The notes below the pieces were generated by a model that made no database searches, had not been told where the DNA came from, and saw only the letters and a list, made by a program, of their open reading frames with translations. From Hespellia sp. (GTDB lineage: Bacteria > Bacillota > Clostridia > Lachnospirales > Lachnospiraceae), in NCBI GenBank assembly GCA_028693555.1, contig JAQUVD010000012.1, forward strand, positions 1-64,000: a stretch of 64,000 nucleotides of DNA. The letters are read 5' to 3'. Below are positions 52,848 to 61,277 of this stretch, in pieces. The translations under genes were made by a program, and so were the position numbers. Position 1 is the first letter of the stretch. The number at the start of each line of letters is the position of its first letter.

Positions 52848-54008
52848 ATGGATAAAACGAATATTTCATCATTTTTCAAAAAATATACGATGGTTATTGC
52901 CCTTGTTCTGATCACGTTATTCTTTACGTGGAGAACAGGTGGAAGTATGCTGCTTCCACAGAATGTCAATAACCTGATTGCCCAGAATGCATATGTATTT
53001 GTACTTGCAACAGGTATGCTGCTCTGTATTCTGACAGGAGGTAACATTGACCTGAGTGTTGGATCTGTCGTGTGCTTTGTAGGCGCAATCGGTGGTGTAC
53101 TCATGGTAAACAAAAGCTGGAATCCTGCACTTGCTATGATTATTATGCTGTTGACTGGTACAGCGATTGGTGTGTGGCAGGGCTTTTGGATTGCTTATGT
53201 CCGCATCCCACCGTTTATCACGACACTGGCAGGCATGTTAATCTTCCGAGGATTATCAAACGTTGTACTCAACGGACTGACAATCGCGCCAATGCCATCT
53301 AGCTATCTTGCACTCTTTAACAGCTATGTTGTAGACATTATGCCGGGACATGGAATCAATATGACCTGTATGCTGGTTGGTATCATTGCGACCGTTATCT
53401 TTCTCGGTTCTTCCTTTGCAGGCAGAGCATCGAAAGCAAAAAAAGGATATACACTCAAACCAATGGGCGGCTTTGTTGCAAGATGCGTGATCATCAGTCT
53501 TGTTATCCTTGTCTTCTCATTCAGACTCGCACAGTACAAAGGTATTCCAACGGTACTGATCTGGCTGTTACTGATTATTTTGATTTATGGATACATCACA
53601 TCAAAAACAACGATTGGCCGTCATTTCTACGCAGTTGGTGGAAATGAAAAGGCAGCAGAATTATCTGGTATTAATACGAACCGTGTGTATTTCCTGGCTT
53701 ATGCAAACATGGGAATGCTTGCAGCAGTTGCAGCAATGATTACGATTGCAAGACTGAATTCAGCCAATCCAACGGCTGGTACGAACTACGAAATGGATGC
53801 AATCGGATCTTGCTTTATCGGTGGAGCATCTGCTTACGGCGGAACCGGTACAGTAGTCGGAGTTATCATCGGTGCAACACTGATGGGTGTCATCAACCTT
53901 GGTATGTCAATCATGGGCGTAGATGCCAACTGGCAGAAGGTTGTAAAAGGATGCGTTCTCCTTGCGGCAGTTATCTTTGATGTTGTATCTAAGAAACGTG
54001 CAAAATAA
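52848..54008 (+). CDS. Sugar ABC transporter permease (GguB/XylH-like)
   Basis: A 386-residue permease with about 10-11 hydrophobic segments. Marks are GMLLCILTGGNIDLSVGSVV, FITTLAGMLIFRG, IGRHFYAVGGNEKAAELSGI and IGSCFIGGASAYGGTGTVVG. It is a single permease and so a homodimer, unlike the two-gene permease of the first transporter. It ends the xylose-type transporter operon, with a terminator after it. Confidence 0.92.
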   Translation: MDKTNISSFFKKYTMVIALVLITLFFTWRTGGSMLLPQNVNNLIAQNAYVFVLATGMLLCILTGGNIDLSVGSVVCFVGAIGGVLMVNKSWNPALAMIIMLLTGTAIGVWQGFWIAYVRIPPFITTLAGMLIFRGLSNVVLNGLTIAPMPSSYLALFNSYVVDIMPGHGINMTCMLVGIIATVIFLGSSFAGRASKAKKGYTLKPMGGFVARCVIISLVILVFSFRLAQYKGIPTVLIWLLLIILIYGYITSKTTIGRHFYAVGGNEKAAELSGINTNRVYFLAYANMGMLAAVAAMITIARLNSANPTAGTNYEMDAIGSCFIGGASAYGGTGTVVGVIIGATLMGVINLGMSIMGVDANWQKVVKGCVLLAAVIFDVVSKKRAK

Positions 54009-54023
54009 GAAACGAATTATTGG

Positions 54024-54072
54024 GGGCGGTGCCGCGAGGCATCGCCCTTTTGGGGTGTGCCAAGCATGGCAC
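54024..54072 (+). terminator. Terminator and second hairpin after permease
   Basis: GGGCGGTGCC (54024-54033) pairs with GGCATCGCCC (54038-54047), loop GCGA, then TTTT. A second small hairpin GTGCC-AAGCAT-GGCAC lies at 54057-54072. Confidence 0.85.
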
Positions 54073-54125
54073 TAATCTAGCTAGAAAATCATAAAAGTCA
54101 GTTGTCACGGATATAATAGAAGAGT

Positions 54126-54208
54126 ACTTCAAGTAAAAGTGAAGTTTGTTTGAAATAAACTTGAAGTTGACTTTGAAGTGAACTTGAAGTAAACTTGAAG
54201 TAACTTGG
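54126..54208 (+). repeat. Array of ACTT(G/C)AAGT motifs upstream of AlbA_2 gene
   Basis: ACTTCAAGT at 54126-54134, then ACTTGAAGT or a one-base variant at 54159, 54170, 54182 and 54193, and a degenerate copy at 54203. Start-to-start spacing is 33, 11, 12, 11 and 10 bp, close to whole helical turns. The motif is itself a palindrome around one base. A TATAAT box lies at 54112-54117, just before the array. Likely operator array. Confidence 0.75.
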
Positions 54209-54231
54209 AAATGATGATTGAGGTGACAAAT

Positions 54232-55674
54232 ATGTATATAGAAGAGATTGTAAAAGACATACAATTGGAGAATGATAAGCTTGAATGTAAAGCAAAGTTG
54301 AATCGGGATGATATTGTAGGCTGGCTGAAGTCAATCGCAGGCTTTGCAAATGCTGCGGGGGGTGATTTTTATATTGGGGTTGAAGATAAGACAAATAAAT
54401 TAATTGGTTTTGATCGAGTTAGTGCAGATAATGAGCGAAATTACTTTAATAATCAGGTGAATGAACATTTAGTTCCAAGACCACAGATGCAAATATCGTT
54501 TATCCGATATGAAATCAAAGGAAAAGAAAGATTTGTGATACAGATTCGCATTTTGGAATCGGTTGTAAAACCAGTGATCTTGAAATATAAAAATATTCCG
54601 TCGATTTTTATGAGGCGGGATGGGTTTACGAATGGTGCAACATACGAAGAAATTATAGAGATGAGCGTGAAAAGTAAAAATACACAGTACGATATCTTGA
54701 CTTCAGATGTACAATATGAAGAATCAAAATTCAAACAACTGCGAGCTTTCTATGCAGAACACAATAACGGCAAACAACTCAGTGAAAAAGCATTGCAGTC
54801 AATGGGTTTTTATAATGAGAAAGGGATGCTTGCGAATGGTGCATTGTTGTTTGACGATGATTATCAAGAAAAAAAGACCGAGGTGCAATGTTCTGTTTTT
54901 TCTGGATTTAATAAAGGCAGCGAGCGAATTGTGACAATCAATCGATTTCAGGGGAATCTTATTTCCGTAATTAATTATATGGTGGAGTTCGTAACACAGA
55001 GGATGAATCATTCTATGGTAAAGCTGGGAAATGGCAGAAGAAACATTGATGCGTATCCCAAAAGAGCTTTGTTTGAAGGCATTGTGAATGCAGTTGCGCA
55101 CCGAGATTATTTTCTCGATGGAACACAGATACAGGTCGACATGTTTAAGGACAGGCTGGAGATCTCATCACCGGGAGGCTTTTACAGAGGAGAAAAGTTA
55201 GGGAAAACATACGATTTGTCTGGGATTATTTCGAAAAGAAGGAACGAACTGATTGCATCAGTGTTAGTGAGTTGCAATGTTATGGAGGCGGCTGGGACTG
55301 GGTTTGACAAGATCATAGAAGAGTATGCAGGAGAAGACGAAACACATCGGCCTTATATTTATTCGACTTCGGATCATTTTACACTGGTCTTACCAGATCT
55401 GACATACGCAGAGGGCATCGAAGATGACAATCTGCCGGTGCTTGCATTTGCACCAGTACCGAACGGTACGATTTATGATGAAAAGGTGCTTTCTTTCTGC
55501 TATTATCAGGCGCACAAGGTTGCAGAAATTGCGGAGTATCTAGGCATAAGCGACTCAACGTACCTAAGAAAACAGATTCTGGGGAATCTTGAAGAAAACA
55601 AATATTTGGACAAGAATAAAATCTCAAGAGCAGTGTTCTTTAAGACAAATCCGGATATGGTAATGCTTAATTGA
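54232..55674 (+). CDS. AlbA_2/Schlafen-domain putative transcriptional regulator
   Basis: A 480-residue protein starting at ATG 54232 (GAGGTGAC upstream). The N-terminal AlbA_2 domain (about 8-120: LENDKLECKAKL, FANAAGGDFYIGVED) resembles nucleic-acid-binding Schlafen cores. The central part is an HATPase_c_4 domain (LFEGIVNAVAHRDYFLDG, then GTGFDKI). The C-terminus carries a winged helix (KVAEIAEYLGISDSTYLRKQ). The family is called ATP-binding transcriptional regulators in annotation; targets are rarely known. The motif array directly upstream suggests autoregulation. It is unrelated to the sugar genes by content. Confidence 0.85.
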   Translation: MYIEEIVKDIQLENDKLECKAKLNRDDIVGWLKSIAGFANAAGGDFYIGVEDKTNKLIGFDRVSADNERNYFNNQVNEHLVPRPQMQISFIRYEIKGKERFVIQIRILESVVKPVILKYKNIPSIFMRRDGFTNGATYEEIIEMSVKSKNTQYDILTSDVQYEESKFKQLRAFYAEHNNGKQLSEKALQSMGFYNEKGMLANGALLFDDDYQEKKTEVQCSVFSGFNKGSERIVTINRFQGNLISVINYMVEFVTQRMNHSMVKLGNGRRNIDAYPKRALFEGIVNAVAHRDYFLDGTQIQVDMFKDRLEISSPGGFYRGEKLGKTYDLSGIISKRRNELIASVLVSCNVMEAAGTGFDKIIEEYAGEDETHRPYIYSTSDHFTLVLPDLTYAEGIEDDNLPVLAFAPVPNGTIYDEKVLSFCYYQAHKVAEIAEYLGISDSTYLRKQILGNLEENKYLDKNKISRAVFFKTNPDMVMLN

Positions 55675-55696
55675 TAGTGTTTAATTAAAATTTTAC

Positions 55697-55747
55697 TTCT
55701 CAAGTGTTCCGAAAAAGGCTATAATTAATTGATAGCAATTTTCGGAA
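55697..55747 (+). promoter_or_regulatory. Promoter with flanking inverted repeat for NYN-LOTUS gene
   Basis: TTCTCA (55697-55702), 17-bp spacer, TATAAT (55720-55725). TTCCGAAAA (55707-55715) and TTTTCGGAA (55739-55747) form a 9-bp inverted repeat around the -10 box, a plausible operator. Confidence 0.6.
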
Positions 55748-55766
55748 TACGAGAGGAGTATTTTTT

Positions 55767-56711
55767 ATGGATGATAAACGATTTGCGGTACTGATTGATG
55801 CGGATAACATTTCCGCAAAATATCTGCCTGCAATATTAGACGAGATGACCAAGTATGGCATCTCAACCTACAGAAGAAGTTACGGGGACTGGACGAGTCC
55901 GCATGCAACAAAGTGGAAATTGGTACTGTTGGAGAATTCCATCACACCGATTCAGCAGTTTGCGAATACGACAGGAAAGAATGCAACAGATTCCACACTG
56001 ATTATTGATGCGATGGATATTCTGTATACGAGAAGTGTAGACGGATTCTGTATCGTGTCAAGTGATGGCGATTTTACGCGGCTTGCGAGCAGGCTTCGCG
56101 AGGATGGCATGATCGTGATCGGAATGGGAGAGGAGAAGACCCCTCGTTCCTTTCGCAGTGCATGTTCGATCTTTACGACACTCGAGAATCTGATTGATAC
56201 AGAGGAACCGGAACCGGAGAAAAAGAGTACGCGCAGCAAGAAAAAGGTATCGCAGAATATTGAGAGAAGCTCGATCGAGAGTGCTATTGCAGAGATTATT
56301 GCTGAGAATGAGAACTCAGGGAGGATCACAGGATTGGGCGAGATCGGCAGCAGACTTGTCAATAAGTATCCTGACTTTGATGTACGTAATTATGGATACA
56401 GCTTTCTGTCAAAATTCTTAGAAGAATCTTCTAGTTTTGAGATTCGTAAGAAAGACAGCACCATTACTGTATTTCTCAAAGACAGCCAGATGGACCGCGA
56501 TAAGATTGTTGCTTTCATTTCGCAGACGGTGAAGGAGCAGCAGGACATCGGAGTCAATGAACTGAGCAATCAGGTACATGAGAAATTTGATAATTTCAAT
56601 CAGAAAGATTTTGGATATTCACAGTTCTCAAAGTTCATCCAGGGTCTGTCTGGAATTACGGTATATGTTGGAACCGATAAGCGCAAACACGCGAAATGGA
56701 CGGATGATTAA
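55767..56711 (+). CDS. NYN-domain putative RNase with two LOTUS/OST-HTH domains
   Basis: A 314-residue protein. The N-terminal NYN domain (about 5-135), a PIN-like nuclease fold, has acidic residues D11 and D13 in LIDADN, IIDAMD and SSDGDFTRL, the expected metal site. A basic linker (STRSKKK) leads to two OST-HTH/LOTUS modules (about 170-240 and 248-312; YGYSFLSKFLE and FGYSQFSKFIQG are the repeated cores). LOTUS domains bind RNA, notably G-rich or structured RNA in eukaryotes, so RNA cleavage or surveillance is likely. The bacterial function is not established. AGAGGAG precedes ATG. Confidence 0.88.
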   Translation: MDDKRFAVLIDADNISAKYLPAILDEMTKYGISTYRRSYGDWTSPHATKWKLVLLENSITPIQQFANTTGKNATDSTLIIDAMDILYTRSVDGFCIVSSDGDFTRLASRLREDGMIVIGMGEEKTPRSFRSACSIFTTLENLIDTEEPEPEKKSTRSKKKVSQNIERSSIESAIAEIIAENENSGRITGLGEIGSRLVNKYPDFDVRNYGYSFLSKFLEESSSFEIRKKDSTITVFLKDSQMDRDKIVAFISQTVKEQQDIGVNELSNQVHEKFDNFNQKDFGYSQFSKFIQGLSGITVYVGTDKRKHAKWTDD

Positions 56712-56743
56712 AGTAGCTGGAACCGGGAGGCGCACAAGGATTT

Positions 56744-57253
56744 ATGGGATTTAATTATGAAAGACCCTATGAAAAAAGAATAGCCGAGACGATGGAGACT
56801 GCTCCTGACTCATGGAAAGAACAGTTCTGGGACTGTGTGAAAGATTTGGCGGAACATCCCGTGGTACTGCGTATGAAGCTGTATCCACACCATGGAAATT
56901 CCACCTGTTATCAGCACTGTCTCAATGTAGCATATCACAACTACTGTCTGTGCCGGTTCTTGCGGCTGGATTATGTCTCAGCAGCACGCGGCGGCATGAT
57001 CCATGATCTCTTCTTATATGACTGGCATACACATGCAGCGCAGACGGGAGATCACTTCCACGGTCTGACACATCCCGCCGCTGCGCTGAAAAATGCAAAG
57101 AAATTCTTTGAACTAAATCGCATTGAGCGCGACTGTATCATCAATCACATGTGGCCGGTCACGCCGCTCCAGATTCCACGGACAAAAGAGGGCTGGATTA
57201 TTACATTGACTGACAAGTACTGTGGGGCGCGGGAGACGAGTGTGCGTGGGTGA
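56744..57253 (+). CDS. HD-domain phosphohydrolase
   Basis: A 169-residue protein with the metal-binding HD pattern: H58 in CYQHCLNVAYH, H87-D88 in MIHDLFLYDWH, H104/H106/H110 and H135 in INHMWP. Such proteins hydrolyse nucleotides or nucleotide second messengers. Length fits a stand-alone enzyme without a sensor domain. It lies 32 bp after the NYN-LOTUS gene and may be co-transcribed. The stop codon touches the left edge of a long palindrome. Confidence 0.85.
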   Translation: MGFNYERPYEKRIAETMETAPDSWKEQFWDCVKDLAEHPVVLRMKLYPHHGNSTCYQHCLNVAYHNYCLCRFLRLDYVSAARGGMIHDLFLYDWHTHAAQTGDHFHGLTHPAAALKNAKKFFELNRIERDCIINHMWPVTPLQIPRTKEGWIITLTDKYCGARETSVRG

Positions 57254-57257
57254 ATTC

Positions 57258-57385
57258 ATGTTTGTTGGATTGATTTGAAGTCCATCTGCGTGTGCGGAGC
57301 ATGATGCCACAGCGGATCATCATGAAAGTCCGCGGCGGCATAATTCTCCGCACTTACAGATGGACTTCAACCAGTCAACAAACAT
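57258..57385 (+). repeat. Long palindromic element B, related to 606-870
   Basis: Nested stems: ATGTTTGTTG/CAACAAACAT (57258-57267/57376-57385), TTGAAGTCCATCTG/CAGATGGACTTCAA (57275-57288/57357-57370), GTGCGGAG/CTCCGCAC (57292-57299/57346-57353), ATGCC/GGCAT (57304-57308/57337-57341) and GCGGA/TCCGC (57312-57316/57329-57333). The second stem and the following CGT/TTA internal loop are shared with element A; the inner stems are unrelated. It sits exactly between two converging genes. Confidence 0.9.
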
Positions 57386-57392
57386 AAATTTC

Positions 57393-58562
57393 TCACTCAT
57401 AAAGCATCTTCGCGACTGCTTCATCCTTCATATTCTCTTTCGTTACCCAGGTATATCCTGTGCTGACGACTGCTTCGTTTACCTGTTCCAACACGGTTCT
57501 GGCGCAGGCAACAACAGTGGCATATCCCATGCCGAACGGATTCTGAACGAGAAGCCCCTGAAGTTCTCCACTTTTCAGTGATTCGAGCTGTGTTTTTCCG
57601 GCGTCAAATCCCATGATCGTGGTGGAGCTCATGCGATCCAGCTGCTTACATGCAGCGATGGCAAGCTGGGAGGTGGTAGCATTGGTGGTATAGATTGCCT
57701 TGACTTCCGGGTGTTTTTCCAGATAATACGCAATCACATCCTCATCTGATAAATCAGCAGTTGTGGTTTCGGCATCCCCTTCTGCCAGGTTCTGATTCTT
57801 TTCTTTTACAATCGATGATTTCATATCATCCATCTTGTCATTATAAAGCGTCTCAGCGATTGACACATTGGGATGATTTGTCTGCAGCTCATCTGTAAAA
57901 CCCTTGATCCGATCCTGTGAGGATAAAGAAGTGGAGTCATTAGCGAGGATGATGACCGATCCGGCATCCTTAATTTCCGTGCACAAATTGGTGGCAACTG
58001 TTGCGGAAGCAGCGATATTGTCGGTCTTTACGACACAGAGGATTCCGTCATAGTGATTGGCAGAATCGAAGGCCATAATTGGAATATCACTTTCTGTAGC
58101 AAGGTCAAACTGGACGCTGCAGGCATCCGCGTCAACGCTGGCAAATCCGATTACATCCGGATAGCGGGATAATTCTTCATCCAGAATATTTACCTGATCG
58201 TCAATATCGGTAGAGCTGTCCGGTGCATTATATGTAATCTTGACCTTGTCATTTCCAGAATAACCAAGGGCTGTATTAATATCCTCGGCAGCCTGCTTCA
58301 CACCACTTTCCAATGTGTCCCAGTATGGGTCGCCAGTACTGCGGCCGATAATGGAAATGTAGGTGCCAGGTTCCAAAGCAAGACCGTCGACATTGTTGTA
58401 AGCGGCAGGGGAAATTGCGTCCAGGCTGGCCTGATACGCGGGCGCTTCGCTTACCGGAAGCTTGGTTTCCTCCTTCGTCTCGGATGCACAGGAACATAAT
58501 GATGCAGTTAAGAATACTGCAAGTCCGCCTGCAATTACTTTTTTGAATCTATTATTTTTCAC
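57393..58562 (-). CDS. Orphan sugar-binding lipoprotein (Peripla_BP_4 type)
   Basis: A 389-residue lipoprotein starting at GTG 58562 after AGGAGGAG. The signal peptide ends at C23 or C25 (SLCSC). The binding fold shows ISIIGRSTGDPYWDTLESGV, YPDVIGFASVDADAC, SDIPIMAFDSANH and TIMGFDAGKTQLESL. No permease or ATPase accompanies it. It is divergent from a LytS kinase gene 211 bp away, so it may serve as that kinase's extracellular ligand sensor, by analogy with XylFII, though here it is lipid-anchored. Confidence 0.85.
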   Translation of the reverse strand: MKNNRFKKVIAGGLAVFLTASLCSCASETKEETKLPVSEAPAYQASLDAISPAAYNNVDGLALEPGTYISIIGRSTGDPYWDTLESGVKQAAEDINTALGYSGNDKVKITYNAPDSSTDIDDQVNILDEELSRYPDVIGFASVDADACSVQFDLATESDIPIMAFDSANHYDGILCVVKTDNIAASATVATNLCTEIKDAGSVIILANDSTSLSSQDRIKGFTDELQTNHPNVSIAETLYNDKMDDMKSSIVKEKNQNLAEGDAETTTADLSDEDVIAYYLEKHPEVKAIYTTNATTSQLAIAACKQLDRMSSTTIMGFDAGKTQLESLKSGELQGLLVQNPFGMGYATVVACARTVLEQVNEAVVSTGYTWVTKENMKDEAVAKMLYE

Positions 58563-58772
58563 GTTAATCTCCTCCTAAATACCAGGCAATGGCTGAACAG
58601 TCATACCTAACAAAATGATAAAAAATTCTTATACTACTATACACTAAATTTGTGAAAAATAAAGGGATTCGCCTAAAAATAATAAAATATTAAGAGGATA
58701 GAGCCTGTGGTATGTTATACTATACCAAAATAGGAATCGATGGAAATGAGTTAGATTTTCGGAGGATGAATT
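58563..58772. other. Divergent promoter region
   Basis: No gene seen. It is AT-rich, with a GGTAT...ATACC inverted repeat (about 58709-58726) overlapping TATACT on the plus strand, and TATAGT/TATAAG boxes on the minus strand near 58637-58645. No consensus -35 for either, suggesting regulated expression. Confidence 0.4.
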
Positions 58773-60500
58773 TTGAAAAAAACGCAGAGCAAACGGAAAA
58801 CATTTCGCGGGGAAATGATTGGATTTACGATGGCTGCCTGTATTTGTGCCATGTTGATTTTGGGGACGGCGCTGATCCTGATTTCGATGTTTTCTTTTTC
58901 TAATAAAGCGCGGGAAGATATGGATTACATTATTACCAATGTAAACAAGCAGTTTCAGGACAAGGTTCAATTCCTGGGAGACATGGTGGTGTCTGTGCGT
59001 CATAATACGAATTTTGATCCATTCTTTTTGAGTGAAGAATATCAAAAAGACGAGTTGACGCAGCAATTATCATATAGTATGGACTTGTTTTCGGAACGTA
59101 ATATCGTAGAATCACAGGAGCCCTATGTCGAGAGTATCTATCTCTTCAATCGTTTTGATGACTATGTGAGTGAACAGTATTATCCGCTGACTGTCGCAAC
59201 GAAGGAGGATATGGACCGGACTTATGAAAAGCTGGAGCTGCAGTTCAAAAATTCTGAGCAGCAGTATGAATATCAGATTCTGCCGGACCGGATCAATCTC
59301 TGTTTTCGCATGTACGATGAAGAGATGCAGGAGATTGGAATCGGAATTGCGGTGATTAACCAGAATGCAGTAAAGGCACTCTTTCATAATATCGAAGCGT
59401 ATAATGATGGAGCATGGATGGTTTATACCGATACGGGCTGGATTCTGGCATCACAGGGATTGTCGGATCAGGAACGGGAAGAGGTATCACTCCATGAAAG
59501 TTCCGGATTGACCAACACGACAGATTGTGGATTTGGAATCTATGCTTCATCGGCCGTTGGAATCAAGAACATTTATGTAACACTTCAGCCGACCATTATT
59601 TTATTTGCAGTGACATTTATCCTGATTTTGATGACTGTTGCAGGAATCGTCTTCTTTATCAGTTATCGGTTTACACAGCCACTCAAAGAGGTAGCGCAGA
59701 GCATCCGGGTATTCGGTGATGGAACCTTCGATGTAACTGTACAGGATTACGAGATTCAGGAATTTCACGAAATCAGTGTTGTCTTCAACGATATGACAGC
59801 GAGAATCAACCATCTGGTTACACAGGTCTACGAAAAACAACTTCTGGCATCGCAGGCTCAGATTAAGTATCTGCAGTCCCAGATGGATCCGCATTTTCAA
59901 TTCAATATTCTCTCCATGCTTGCAATCAAATCAAAGATGGGGGAGAGTGAGGAAGTCTATCAGGGACTGGTTGCATTTTCGAAATTAATGCAGGGAAAGA
60001 TCTTCCGCGACAAAGAACTGCGAATTCCGCTCTCAGAGGAGATGGAGCTAGTCGAATTCTATCTTTATCTGCAAAACAGCAGATTTCAGGATAAGATTCA
60101 GTATCAGATCGGGTACGGCGATGAGACAGTCAAGCAGGATATGATACCGCGACTGACCATTGAACCACTGGTGGAAAATGCAGTTTCCCATGGACTGGAA
60201 CCGAAGAGCGGCGCAGGTAAGATTTCAGTAAATATTTTTGAGCAGGATGGAACCCTCCGTATTGTCATTGAAGATGATGGTGTGGGATTTGACGAAAATG
60301 AAACAAAGAAAATAGAAGCAGAATCAGAAAAGCAGCATACCCATACAGGAATCAGTAACACAAATCGACTGATTCACACCCTGTACGGCGATGGATATGG
60401 AATTCACGTCGAAGGCAGGAAGGGGATCGGAACCCGTGTAGAGGTAATTCTGCCAATTGAGAAGGGAGAACAAACGCATGTGGAAAATAATGATAGCTGA
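58773..60500 (+). CDS. LytS/YesM-type sensor histidine kinase 3
   Basis: A 575-residue kinase starting at TTG 58773 behind CGGAGG. Membrane helices at about 16-42 and 270-295 flank a large dCache-like extracytoplasmic domain. HAMP follows (SIRVFGDGTFDVTV), then H374 in QMDPHFQFNILS and an ATPase domain (VENAVSHGLEPK, DDGVGF). The H-box reads DPHFQFNI where the family norm is NPHFLYNT, a mild divergence. It overlaps its regulator gene by 23 bp. Confidence 0.92.
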   Translation: MKKTQSKRKTFRGEMIGFTMAACICAMLILGTALILISMFSFSNKAREDMDYIITNVNKQFQDKVQFLGDMVVSVRHNTNFDPFFLSEEYQKDELTQQLSYSMDLFSERNIVESQEPYVESIYLFNRFDDYVSEQYYPLTVATKEDMDRTYEKLELQFKNSEQQYEYQILPDRINLCFRMYDEEMQEIGIGIAVINQNAVKALFHNIEAYNDGAWMVYTDTGWILASQGLSDQEREEVSLHESSGLTNTTDCGFGIYASSAVGIKNIYVTLQPTIILFAVTFILILMTVAGIVFFISYRFTQPLKEVAQSIRVFGDGTFDVTVQDYEIQEFHEISVVFNDMTARINHLVTQVYEKQLLASQAQIKYLQSQMDPHFQFNILSMLAIKSKMGESEEVYQGLVAFSKLMQGKIFRDKELRIPLSEEMELVEFYLYLQNSRFQDKIQYQIGYGDETVKQDMIPRLTIEPLVENAVSHGLEPKSGAGKISVNIFEQDGTLRIVIEDDGVGFDENETKKIEAESEKQHTHTGISNTNRLIHTLYGDGYGIHVEGRKGIGTRVEVILPIEKGEQTHVENNDS

Positions 60501-61242
60501 TGATGAACCATTTATCCGTGACGGACTCCGGACTTTAATCCCATGGGAACAGATGAATTGTGAGCTTATCTGTGCAGCGGAAAATGGTGCAAAACTGATA
60601 GAACAGATGCAGGAGGGACATCCGGATATCGTGATTACCGACATTAAGATGCCGGAGATGGATGGGCTGTCTGTGGCATCTTATATTCAGGAGAACTGCC
60701 CGGAAATTCAGGTAATCATCCTAAGTGCTTATGCTGACTTTGAATATGCAAAGAAAGCCATTTCCTACGGAGTTAGTGATTACGTGCTGAAGGTATCTCT
60801 GCTTGAGGATCTTCCACAGGCGCTGGAGAAGGTAATACAAAAATTAGAGAAGCAGAATCGAGATGTGCAGAAGGAAAATCAGATGCAGAAGAGTGCGTCG
60901 GGGGAGGACCTGTATCAGAAGATGCTTCGTTATGTGGAAATGCATTACACGACCAAAATCACTCTGGAAGATATGTCAGGCGAGCTTCACGCGAACAAAA
61001 GTTACCTGAGCAGGCTGTTCAAAAGCAGAAGCGGGGTCAATCTTTTTGATGAGATCATTACAAGACGCGTGGAGAAGGCAAAAGAATATATTCAGACGAC
61101 CAATATGAAGATTTATGAGATTTCGGAAGCAACAGGCTTTGATGATACGGCATATTTTTCAAGAGTGTTCAAAAAACATACGGGAATGTCACCGAAGGAA
61201 TATGAGAGCAGCATAACAAAACACGAACAGGGCGAATCTTGA
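60478..61242 (+). CDS. YesN-type response regulator, short form
   Basis: A 254-residue regulator, start ATG 60478 (GAAGGGAGAA upstream). Receiver at 1-120 with D55 in VITDIKMPEMDG and an AraC double helix-turn-helix at about 150-248 (MSGELHANKSYLSRLFKSR, ISEATGFDDTAYFSRVFKK). It lacks the long middle domain of the two other YesN proteins in the window. It likely activates the promoter at 62642-62670 through the repeats at 62560-62621. Confidence 0.92.
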   Translation: MWKIMIADDEPFIRDGLRTLIPWEQMNCELICAAENGAKLIEQMQEGHPDIVITDIKMPEMDGLSVASYIQENCPEIQVIILSAYADFEYAKKAISYGVSDYVLKVSLLEDLPQALEKVIQKLEKQNRDVQKENQMQKSASGEDLYQKMLRYVEMHYTTKITLEDMSGELHANKSYLSRLFKSRSGVNLFDEIITRRVEKAKEYIQTTNMKIYEISEATGFDDTAYFSRVFKKHTGMSPKEYESSITKHEQGES

Positions 61243-61277
61243 ACATGTAGAAGGAAAACATCAAGGAGCATGAGGAT

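Noticed and set aside
54098-54394. Minus-strand frame with repetitive YFK/SLQ content
   Set aside because: The apparent peptide repeats arise from translating the ACTTGAAGT DNA array and the start of the AlbA_2 gene.
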